From the NCBI GenBank assembly GCA_004369085.1, contig ML210475.1, positions 1 through 23,129 of the forward strand: a DNA stretch of 23,129 bases, given 5' to 3'. This stretch comes from Coprinopsis marcescibilis (Eukaryota; Basidiomycota; Agaricomycetes; Agaricales; Psathyrellaceae). Positions 10,176 through 18,630 of this stretch are shown piece after piece. The stretch's first letter is position 1. Each line of letters begins with the position of its first letter. Below the pieces are notes generated by a model. That model made no database searches, was not told where the DNA came from, and saw nothing but the letters and a program-made list of their open reading frames with translations. The translations under genes and the position numbers were made by a program.

Positions 10176-12728
10176 TTAGCTCTCCCTTGCCCCCTTATGA
10201 ATGGAGAAGTCCATCCACTCCCAGGTTTTGTATTCTTCCTGGCAAGGCAAATGCTGGTCAATCATCTCCAGAAGTTCGCGATCAGTGTGGTCTGCCGTGC
10301 CTTCAATGGGAGCCATACGATCATTGATCCAAGTCCTGAAGGTTTTGATCACTGGCCTCCAAAACACCTCTGCTCCTGGTCGGATGCCGTCAGGTGGGCG
10401 TGCTGCACTCGCATTCATTGACCAGAGAGCCTTCCGCCCCGCAATCTCGTTGTGCCAGCCCTCGGTCCAGCGTTTCTCCTCTTTACAGTACCAAGTGATG
10501 CACCACAGAATGGATTCGAGATCATGTCGGTAGAGGCGGAAAACAGAACCATCGCTCGGGAAGAGTAGATCGAAGGCCATGAATGTCGAAGTACCAGTTA
10601 TCTCGTCCCCTTTCTGGCTTGGTGATATTTCTCCTTCGGCCATTATCACTGCTAGGTCATAGTCGTTCAGCACTATGACTTCGTTGCTATTCGGCAAACT
10701 TTTGACCATCAAGTTGTTGAAGCTGATATCGCCATGTGCAATCCCGATCTTCCAAAGAAGAAAATGGCCTGTGCAGATAAGGAATACAGTAAGCGTTGGG
10801 TATTGAGACAAGAGCACTTGACCACTTGCATCGAATTACACCCCATATCTTGGAAAAGAAGTCGTCAGGAAGTAGCTCATCAAGTGGTTTCATCTCCTTC
10901 GACGGCATCTCACAGGGCACTCGAGATCCCTGTGTTCCCTCTATCCCCACTCCAGCAAACTGTCGAATAAACTTTGTCAACAGTTTATCGTGGGCCTTGT
11001 AGTGAAGGACATCAGGAAGATGATTTGTGACGTCTTTCGCGAATTTCCCAAGATGCTTCTCCGCTCTCTCCCTTGCACAGGAGATGATATCCCCCTCGCC
11101 GTCCCGCTCCTCTTCTCTCCATGAAAACTTGAAGAAAGTGTGTTTCAGGTCGTCTGGAAGCTTGGTGGACGGTCTTGTGACTTCATCGGCGTCGGCCTTT
11201 CCCTGCTTCGAGGGCTCATCGGCAGTGCATTTTGCTACAGGCTTGGAGATTACACACCTACGTCCCTTGATCTTCCATGGGACGCTGATGTTGCTGGGGA
11301 TGTCATATTGATGCTCGCGCCCGTTGACAGTGGCCTTGAGATCGAGAGGGGCAATACCCCGCATGCGGGTTCCGAACCGTTGGAAAAGGACCATCGTCGC
11401 GACAAGAAGTGGGAGTTGCTCAACGATGTCGATAGGCTCAGTTTCGATGCACCCTTGAGGATCGTACCACTTCAGTGAAAGCTGATTGTCTGATGAGAAT
11501 TGAGTTAGTGAGTGGTGCTTTCATGAATAATGTGTTTTATACCGTACCGACTAGAAGAAAAACGACGCTGTGGGTGCGGTCCGATCTCGAACCCAATAGT
11601 TCGAGGCCGTAAAAGGCGCATTGGACGTCGGTGGTGACGGTTGTTGAATGTGGAAGCGGGGAGAGCCTTTGCCTCTTGCTGGACGATCCGTGAAGGGTGG
11701 TGCCCTTCCGCTTGCCGGGGTTGCTGGTGCCTGCGGTAGACTTGGATTTATACGCCTCTCCAGTGTTCGCCTTGTCGTCTGTCTCAGAGCTCATGGGGGC
11801 AGTTGGTCCAGCCTGTGTTTCGGATTCTTGCTTCTGGTCTTCTGGTATAGGCGTCAGTAGAGATAATCATGTCAAACTAGATATTTGAACTGACTGGGAA
11901 GTATATCTGCGACTTCGTATGGTCTATTCATTCGCGTACAGTCTATGGTGTCTCCTGCCTCGATTTTGAAAGGGTTGTGAACGTCTGCCCAGCCGATCAT
12001 ACCATGGGCATTCTTTCGAGCATCCTCCCAAAGATCCGTTTGTTCTTCCGACATCTCGGCGAAGTGAGAGTAGTCGTGCGGCTGGCATAGGGTGGCTATT
12101 TCGTGCAAACGGCAAAGGGTGAGGGCAATCAGGTCGGGCCTCCGCTTCGTGCAATTGGGAACTTCACTCGACATGGCCATGGAAGTGACTATCGCAGGAT
12201 CGTTGACGACAAACAGAAACGCGTCGTGAGAGACGTTATTGCCTGAAAAATGGACGAGGATGGCGTTCAGGGCAACATTGAGAGGATGGTAACGGTCCTT
12301 CTCCACTTTCGTAGACAGCCTGTATATTGCCATTAGGTATATCGTATGAAGCATACCATCGAACCACACACATTTTCTTGAGATTCTCTTTCATTTTCCT
12401 TAATTCCCCGGTCAATGGGCCGTTGCACCAGTTGACGGCCTCGGTGACCAACAACTCCAACTGTTCCGCTCCATACTGGGCCAGAGCGTCGGGAGACAAT
12501 TCAGCTCTTAATGGCTTGGTGTCGTTGCCGTCGTGGTGGCGTTCTACCATCAAAAGCGACTTGACGAAAGCCAGAAACGGGACTTTCAACGCGTCCTCAA
12601 GATTGTCCTTGATTAATAGCACATTGAGCGAGTTGGACCTGTCATTATATCAGAAACTGACCACAATGACGAGATTAAGGGCGAATCCACCTGGTTTCCG
12701 AGAACAGTTCAGAATTGCACCGTGACAT
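10176..12728 (-). CDS. FunK1-type fungal kinase-like protein
   Basis: Exons (minus strand): 12728-12691, 12638-12372, 12319-11895, 11841-11548, 11489-10830, 10768-10176; about 758 aa. Family hallmarks: CAFYGLELLGS, LSLKWYDPQGCIETEP, TFFKFSWREEER, SRVPCEMPSKEMKPLDEL, the catalytic loop IGIAHGDISFNNLM (catalytic-type Asp575, Asn580) and VLNDYDLA in the DFG position (Asp597). The FRLYRHDLESILWCI segment is also typical. FunK1 proteins are expanded in mushroom fungi; their substrates are not established. The last intron (10769-10829) uses a GC donor; only this choice gives the family-like VIRCHFLLWKIG junction. The donor after exon 2 is ambiguous: 12371 (52-nt intron) or 12356 (37-nt intron) both keep phase. 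Exon 1 (MSRCNSELFSETR) is inferred from splice signals and is less certain than the rest. The middle exon carrying TSNPGKRKGTT has a Ser/Lys-rich, NLS-like stretch (SSKRQR). Confidence 0.87.
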
Positions 12729-12798
12729 GGGACTGGATGTGGTTCAAGATCGGAGGAGGATACAAGAAATTTACAAGGAACAACAACCGGTGGTGGTC

Positions 12799-12814
12799 AT
12801 GACTCATGACTCAT
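12799..12814. promoter_or_regulatory. Two overlapping Gcn4/AP-1-type sites
   Basis: The 9-bp word ATGACTCAT occurs at 12799-12807 and again at 12806-12814, sharing two bases. This is the exact consensus bound by Gcn4/CPC1-type bZIP factors in fungi. It lies 71 bp from the FunK1 start codon and about 550 bp from RNA15, so the kinase gene is the more likely target. Binding is inferred from sequence only. Confidence 0.5.
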
Positions 12815-12953
12815 GATTACCGCGCCTTGCCACTAAGGGCTTGAGCATCGGTATCGTCCTCATTGTATTATTATTGGCTGATTGACAAAAAGAGGACGAC
12901 CTATTAATTATTTGGCTCGCCGTTCCGTCACGACTTTGCATAGAAAACTGTGG

Positions 12954-13359
12954 ACCTTCGACTCATACCGCATATCAGGGAGGTCGAATCTTTCACCGAG
13001 TCATATTCTGGTGAGAGTCGAAACACCATCGCAAGACTGAACGTTGAGCTGAGAGGGTAGCTTGGTTGACTCTGCAACCCAACGCGAATACAAAAACTGC
13101 ATTCCGTTCATCTAACCATCCAGTCAGACTAACCTGTGTCACTCATACTGCAATTGCTGAGTTCAGAAGATGCTGTCAGGGATATACACATCGAGAGCTA
13201 AGCGCCTGGATAGGGGCTAATGCACGTGATGGTCAAAGTGTTTCTGTTGAACTGCCGTGACGGGTCCGTTTGAATGTTTTTGGCTGGTACCATCCCAAGT
13301 GTTCGTTGTCTACAGTTGTCAAAAATCACATTTCCTGCGGTATCGTTGGCTGAGTGCTC
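12954..13359 (+). repeat. Inverted duplication, copy A (RNA15 promoter and leader)
   Basis: This stretch matches the reverse complement of 15775-16240 along nearly its whole length, with indels. Ungapped block 13109-13183 matches 16052-15978 at 64 of 75 positions. Exact shared words include GAATCTTTCACCGAGTCAT, GAAGATGCTGTCAGGGAT, GTTCGTTGTCTACAGT and AACGCGAATACAA. The match stops just before the RNA15 start codon at 13366. Confidence 0.88.
13223..13228. promoter_or_regulatory. E-box CACGTG upstream of RNA15
   Basis: A palindromic CACGTG in the context GCACGTGA lies 138 bp before the RNA15 start codon. The same GCACGTGA core is kept in the inverted downstream copy (15920-15925) although the flanking bases differ. 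Such sites bind bHLH factors such as Cbf1-type proteins; function here is inferred. Confidence 0.4.
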
Positions 13360-13365
13360 GGAATC

Positions 13366-14902
13366 ATGAGCAAGGTGGTCTTTGGTGTGTATAGTCTCGT
13401 CCGATTCACTCGACGTGTGTCTCAATAGGGCTAATTCGTGGACACCCCAGTGGGCAATGTGCCCTACACCATGGGTGAGGAGCAGCTAATGGAAGTTTTC
13501 AAGTCTGTCGGACAAGTCATCGCATTCAGGTTCAATATCTACCAGGTCATATCGATTCATTCCACTAAATCCGATTGCACAGGCTCGTCTACGACCGTGA
13601 CACAGGCAAAGCAAAAGGCTACGGATTCTGCGAATTCTCCGGTACATATCTCTCCAATCTCTGCAGAGTATATCTGACATTCTATTACGTGCTTTCTCTC
13701 CATTTCCTCATTGTCATGATTGCTTTTATGGGATGTTCAACTTGTGTGGGATAACTGGACCCCTGCGGCATCAGATCACGATACCGCGTTGTCCGCCGTG
13801 AGGAATCTCAACAACATCGACGTTGGCGGACGACCTCTCCGCATCGACCTCGCAGATTCCGACCCATTTCTCGAAGGAAAAACTACAGTTCGCGGCGAAC
13901 TCATGGACGGCGGCTTTCCAGGTCCCTCTGAACGCTCTGGCTGGCGCCCTTCAGCCAACCGAAACCTCGAGGATGCTATCCTCTCAAGTATACCCCCCGG
14001 CAAACCACTTCCCAAAGGAATGTCCTCCTCGGACGCTATCAGCGAAGCAATAGCAGCTATTCCAGATCCACAGATATACGAACTTCTCGCCCAAACCAAG
14101 GTCTGCTTTATTTTCACCGGAAACTCTGCTAGTAGCCCATTAACACCCTTCATTAAAGGCTTTCATCATCAACCACCCAGACCAAGCTCGTATACTCCTC
14201 TCAAAGAACCCGCAATTATCCTGCGCTCTCTTCCAAGCAATGGTCATGCACCACATCGTACCAGAAGAAGTCGTCCAAAAGATGCACGCCTCTTTACAGC
14301 AACACGATACCAGACGCCCACCCCCACCAGGCATGCACAACCCGGCACTCTCCCAAGCGCCACTCGGTCGTCCCCAGATGGTACCGCCAGTCGTGCAACA
14401 ACCACATCTAGGCGGAGGGGCCTACCCGCCACCACACACCATGCCGCCATTCCCTCCTGGTGCCGCCATCCAACAGCAGCCTATCCCAGGCATGGCCGGG
14501 CCCGGAGCGATACCCACACCCCCTCCAGGCTCGATGTACCCACCGCAAGCATACTACCGTCCACCTGTCTCAGCAGGCCCAATTGTCCAACCTGCTGCCG
14601 CGCCTCCAGTCCAACCAGCTGCTGCAGCACTGGCAGCTGCCGGAATCGACGATAACCAACGCGTGAGTGGGCTTGTTCTTTATTACGGCCTTTCTCGCTC
14701 ACCATGGGCACTAAACACTTAGGATATGATCATGATGGTGCTAAGCATGAACCCAGACGCTATCAACGCCCTACCAGAGGCTCAGCGCAGCTCAGTTATG
14801 CAATTGGTGAGCATTGGTTGCAGATAGCCATATCCTTGAGGTGGCTAACTGAATTTCCTTGTGCAGCGAAACAAGTTCATGGCGCTGGCCCCGAGCAACT
14901 GA
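13366..14902 (+). CDS. RNA15: RNA15/CSTF2-type mRNA cleavage and polyadenylation factor subunit
   Basis: RNA-binding subunit of cleavage factor IA / CstF, acting in the nucleus on pre-mRNA 3' ends. Exons: 13366-13384, 13451-13529, 13583-13641, 13775-14100, 14159-14662, 14723-14806, 14867-14902; 368 aa. N-terminal RRM with RNP2 (VVFVGNVPY, residues 4-12) and RNP1 (KGYGFCEF, 44-51), ending in NNIDVGGRPLRIDLADSDPF. A hinge (about 141-209, AIAAIPDPQIYELLAQTK and FIINHPDQARILLSKNPQL) is the region that binds Rna14/CstF77 in characterised homologues. A Pro/Gln/Ala/Gly-rich linker follows (about 212-325). The small C-terminal helical domain (MVLSMNPDAINALPEAQR) contacts Pcf11 in homologues. The first exon holds only 6 codons plus one base. 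The start is fixed by the match of MSKVVFVGNVPY to the family. Intron 3 (133 nt) is longer than the other introns of this gene. Confidence 0.96.
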
Positions 14903-15630
14903 TAGTATCGCTCCACATAGTGTCAATTGCCCCAATCCCTTTCGGAAACCTTCGGAAACATCCTCTCGTTCAATCACACTCTCACCCTCACCTTCGCGCA
15001 CGCCGAAACCTGCATTCACAGCCCGTAAAGCCTACTGCTGACATCCTTCTCGCTCGCCGTTCTCCTCCTTCCTCCGGATACTCTCTGCATACAATTATCG
15101 CTTTCACTCCATACTCTACACCTGCAACACTTCTCCAACTGTCCATATCTCAAGTAGAACCCCAACGGTCAACCCGTCTTTTATGAGACGAATTCCGGTC
15201 CAACTGTTTCCAACTTGGAGCGACTCATCCAATAACGGTCCACGCATGCACGTATTTAATACTTTACAATCAAATCTCACACCTGTACTTAACATCCAAG
15301 TATTCGCAATGCTTACTGCTCTGCCAGACTTTGACGACTCTTTGGATTCGGAAACCCAAAGTGCGGTGGTCTGTGCGCCTCCGCCTTTTTCGGGCGGCAT
15401 CAAATTTGGGATGCGACTACTATGTTCCTGCAGGGGATTCGATATGACTTTCAGTGAGATCCGGGGTCGATCGAGGTGTGCGGAACTGAAGAGGCCCTGG
15501 AGCTGTGATGTGACTCGAGCCACATTCTAACCTGGAAATGAGGTAACGGGCAGGCCGCTGTTGGATGACTCGGTTAAAAGTTCAGCACTCCTGCAGGAGA
15601 TCGAGATGCAAGGGTCAGATTCAAGAACAA

Positions 15631-15657
15631 AACGTTCAAACGTTCAAAGTTCAAACG
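15631..15657. repeat. Short tandem CGTTCAAA array
   Basis: Three consecutive 8-bp units: CGTTCAAA (15633-15640), CGTTCAAA (15641-15648), AGTTCAAA (15649-15656). The same word returns about 230 bp further on in a palindromic arrangement. Confidence 0.65.
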
Positions 15658-15774
15658 AGGCCAGTGGAGCCCAGGGGTAAGTAAATACGATGTAAAAATA
15701 TGCCGTTTCTGAATTGCTTTATTTCTCGTCACCTGGAAGTTTTCGTACTCACGATCATCTTTGAATGTTGAGTA

Positions 15775-16240
15775 CTCAGCGCTCAGCTGACGATACAGCA
15801 AGGAAATGTGGTTTTTGACGACTGTAGACAACGAACGCTTGCAAAGGTACACCAAAAACGTTCAAACTTGAAAGTTGAAACGTTGGAGTTCGTTCGAAGT
15901 TCAAACCAATTCTGGTCGTCACGTGCGTTGGCCGGCTATCACTCAGGCGCTTAACTCGATGTTTAATCACAGTTTACATCCCTGACAGCATCTTCAGAGC
16001 TTAGCAATCGCAGTGCCAGTGACACAGGCTGGTCTAACTGGATGATTAGATGGATAAAATGCAGTTGTTGTATTCGCGTTGAATTGCTGAGTCAACACCT
16101 AGTAAGCAAGCTACCATCCCTCTCAACTCGTTACTCAACAGTCTTGCAATGGTGTTCGGACTCACACCAGAACATTATCAAGCATGACTCGGTGAAAGAT
16201 TCTACCTCCCTGACATGCGGAGCTACGATGAGTCGAAGGT
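15775..16240 (-). repeat. Inverted duplication, copy B (downstream of RNA15)
   Basis: Reverse-complement homologue of the RNA15 promoter and leader (copy A, 12954-13359). Read on the minus strand it runs from ACCTTCGACTCAT to the TATCGT..GCTGAG block that, in copy A, lies just before the RNA15 ATG. No obvious RNA15 coding sequence follows it: the minus strand after 15775 reads ATGATCGTGAGTACG and soon hits a stop. It is longer than copy A because of small insertions, including extra TTCAAAC words near 15857-15906. Confidence 0.88.
15857..15884. repeat. Imperfect 28-bp palindrome of TTCAAAC words
   Basis: Begins AACGTTCAAACTTG and ends AAGTTGAAACGTT, so it can nearly fold back on itself. A further GTTCAAAC lies at 15899-15906. 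It sits inside copy B of the inverted duplication, where copy A has only a shorter version (CGTTTGAATGTTTTTGG). Confidence 0.55.
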
Positions 16241-17155
16241 GGAAGAAACTTGTGCCTTCTACTTCTGTGGTAGAAGCAGCAAACCGCCTATCAACTTTTT
16301 GGGGGGTGCACAGCTTCTAGTGTGGGGTACCTGTCACACAGCTTCTTGAGCTGCGCTTTGGCAAAGGTTAACCGATGAAACTTGGAACCATGAGAAGGGC
16401 GGAAGATCGACGCCGTGAGGGAGCTAAGGAAATTCATGTGAGTGGAGCTCGTCGAAAGCAATACAGCCGCAGTATACCCCGTTGGAGCAAACACGAGAGA
16501 GTACTCCAGGATCTACAATTGACTCCGATGAGCCAAGGGCTCCAAGCCGGTCATTAAGCCATCCAGTTGAACTAGGCCTGACGTATAGCTTGTCGAAATG
16601 TGGAGTAGAAGGCCGAATATTGTGTATGAGCGGCTAGTGTGGACTAGAAATCTCGAGAACATTGATACGAAGTCGAACCGCGAATAATCCTGCGGGGTGT
16701 TCCGTTTATTTGGATGTGCTTGGATCCGAAGGCTATGCGGCGGTGCGAACCAGAATCGAGCCGGGCCCAGTGCTCGAAATGTTACGGTCATCTTCTCCTC
16801 GTACTTGCCCCGGTTGCACGGCTCCATCTTGACCACAACTTCGCAGTCTCTCCGCAATACGATATCGAATACCCAAGACATGCGATGCGATACGTGGCAT
16901 AACATATGTGCCGAACCTGTGTTTACGCGCAATACTTGCTAATGCGGCATCGCCACTGCGCCCCACCGTCATCGGCTTACTGTGCGTTTCCGTCGCCCTC
17001 CTGGAAGATATCCGTCTCCGAGGCACGTCGTCCTGCGGATCACACGAGTCCTTGTGCTGGCTGGCATCGGAGTACTCGTCATGACTCGGTTTGCTCTTCA
17101 AATGAATCGCCTTACGTAATCCAACGTCCAGACCGATCATGAGTCGATTCACGAC

Positions 17156-17191
17156 TTCCGGAATGTTATAAAGGGCGCTTCAGAAAGCTTC
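17156..17191 (+). promoter_or_regulatory. Heat-shock-element-like sites and TATA box of the Hsp20 gene
   Basis: TTCcgGAAtgTTA (17156-17168) fits the alternating nTTCnnGAAnnTTC heat shock element except for its last base, and overlaps the TATA box TATAAA (17167-17172). A second array, TTCagAAAgcTTC (17179-17191), has the right spacing with one mismatch in the middle unit. The TATA box lies 95 bp before the start codon. Heat-shock-factor control is inferred from these motifs and the gene product. Confidence 0.6.
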
Positions 17192-17261
17192 CACTCCACA
17201 TCCGTATCCCACCCTCCACTCAACTTTCAGAACTCTCTCCTTCCTACAACATCAAGAGACA

Positions 17262-17993
17262 ATGCCCAAGGTTCAGAAATCTACTTCCCTTTCCAACGCT
17301 GCGACTGCTTTCCGGTCCTTGCAAAGTCCAGTCAACTTGCACCATGCCATAAATCGTTTGGCCGACCTCAAGGTTTCCCAAGCGGTGAAAGCAGGTCGGC
17401 TTCGGGTTGTGAACCCCCCTATAATCAACACGTCTGCAAACTTTATGCCGAGGTAAGTCTTGTACTTTGCTATTATTTGACCGTTGCTAATTGTTTCTAG
17501 AATGGCACTTGTGGACGATACCAATGCGAACAAGCTTACCGCGGTGTTCGAACTTCCTGGGGTGAAGAATGGAGACATCAGTCTGCAGATTCAGAACGGG
17601 AACCTCATCGTCAAGGGAGAGCGTAGGCTGCCGGCGATTGTGCAGAATGCGTTTGCAGCACAGCAAGCAGCTCTCCCTAGGAATCCTGTTTCTGCCGCAG
17701 ACCATCTCTCTTCCGGCGACATGGACGCCGACTCGCCTTCAGGAGTTAAGATTTCCATGCAGGAAATGCGGTTTGGTACGTTCCACCGAACATTGCCGAT
17801 ACCTGAATGGGTTAGAGTAAGTCCATCCCCGCCTTTGTTGAGCGTTATGAGTCAGCGATGCTAATGAAGGTCCCCTTTATAGGAGTCGGATGTCACTGCG
17901 GGACTTCAGGACGGCATGCTGACTGTTACATGGCCAAAGAACCAGTCACCGTCGCGGATATCTCAGAGCTTGTCCGCTGCCAATGCCGCTTAA
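17262..17993 (+). CDS. Small heat-shock protein, Hsp20/alpha-crystallin family
   Basis: ATP-independent holdase chaperone that binds unfolding proteins, normally as large cytosolic oligomers. Exons 17262-17452, 17501-17816 and 17883-17993; 205 aa. N-terminal arm of about 64 residues (MPKVQKSTSLSNAATAF). The alpha-crystallin domain begins at about 72: KLTAVFELPGVKNGDISLQI, NLIVKGERR, then a loop of roughly 45 residues rich in Ala and Ser, then FGTFHRTLPIPEWV and, after intron 2, ESDVTAGLQDGMLTVTWPK. The last motif is the usual beta-8/beta-9 signature. The C-terminal tail (SPSRISQSLSAANAA) contains RIS, not a clear I-x-I/V oligomerisation motif. Introns are 48 and 66 nt, both GT-AG with CTAAT branch sites. 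The start is the first ATG after the TATA box. Confidence 0.95.
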
Positions 17994-18531
17994 GTGGCTC
18001 AGGCCCTCTACCTCGGGACTACGAAGAACAGTACAACAAAATGACATGACGATTATCACCAATCAACCCCCCTTGCAACAACCACATCCCCGTGTACCAT
18101 ATGTATCATTATCGCCCGGTTTGGGCCTCTTCGATGGGGTGGTTCCTTTTATTGTTTAGGCCATCGTTTTAGATGGAATACCCATGGACTTCTTTCGGAG
18201 TTACTTTTTAGATTCATACTCTGTCGATGCATCATCATCTACTCCCCATTACTTATCGTTATTATGCAATTCGTTTAGGACTGTTCTATCATCATCATAC
18301 ATATATTTTTTCGTCTGCTACGGATCTTTACTTTAGCTTTTCTCACCTCTCCACTCAGTGTTGTATATTTGTAGTCGTGGTTTAATCAGGATGTATCGCT
18401 ATTATAGATCTGTTATACATCGAGGGGTCCCACGTTAGGTGCTATATGTGAATATGGTATGAGGTCGAGTCAGGTAGAGGGTATGTACGCGTCGTTCGTG
18501 AAACATTTTTTCGGTACCGAGCGTCGTGTGT

Positions 18532-18549
18532 GACAGTCTGGGGACTGTC
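18532..18549. repeat. Short perfect hairpin
   Basis: GACAGTC (18532-18538) and GACTGTC (18543-18549) are perfect reverse complements around a 4-base loop TGGG. It lies about 75 bp before a TATAAAAG box. Its role is unknown. Confidence 0.5.
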
Positions 18550-18622
18550 GGCTCATGTGCTATCAAGTTTAAAGTTTAGCTGCGACAACGTGTGTGTTCC
18601 GCAGGCGTAGAGTGTTGTGGTC

Positions 18623-18630
18623 TATAAAAG
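18623..18630 (+). promoter_or_regulatory. Orphan TATA-box-like element
   Basis: TATAAAAG followed by GGG, a strong TATA consensus, with no recognisable coding sequence within the next kilobase. It could be the promoter of a non-coding transcript, a relic, or chance. Confidence 0.25.

Larger units (their letters stand above)
12729..13365. promoter_or_regulatory. Divergent promoter region of the FunK1 gene and RNA15
   Basis: 637 bp between two start codons, with no coding frame of note. From about 12954 to 13359 it is the first copy of an inverted duplication whose second copy lies downstream of RNA15. It also holds two overlapping ATGACTCAT sites (12799-12814) and a CACGTG box (13223-13228). 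Confidence 0.65.
14903..17155. other. Intergenic: RNA15 3' UTR, inverted duplication copy B, unassigned sequence
   Basis: About 2.25 kb. 14903 to about 15550 is probably RNA15 3' UTR and terminator sequence; its open frames are short and resemble nothing known. About 15775-16240 is the reverse copy of the RNA15 promoter. Clusters of GTTCAAAC/ACGTTCAAA words lie at 15631-15657 and 15857-15906. From 16241 to 17155 I see only unconvincing frames. Confidence 0.5.

Noticed and set aside
15183..15530. Overlapping frames on both strands downstream of RNA15
   Set aside because: No recognisable domain, no intron pattern, and they lie in the probable 3' UTR.
16513..17152. Minus-strand two-exon frame starting near 17152 with a possible 64-nt intron and a phase-consistent junction
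   Set aside because: The start codon would lie within 4 bp of the Hsp20 heat-shock element, leaving no room for its own leader, and neither half resembles a known protein. Kept out of the gene list.
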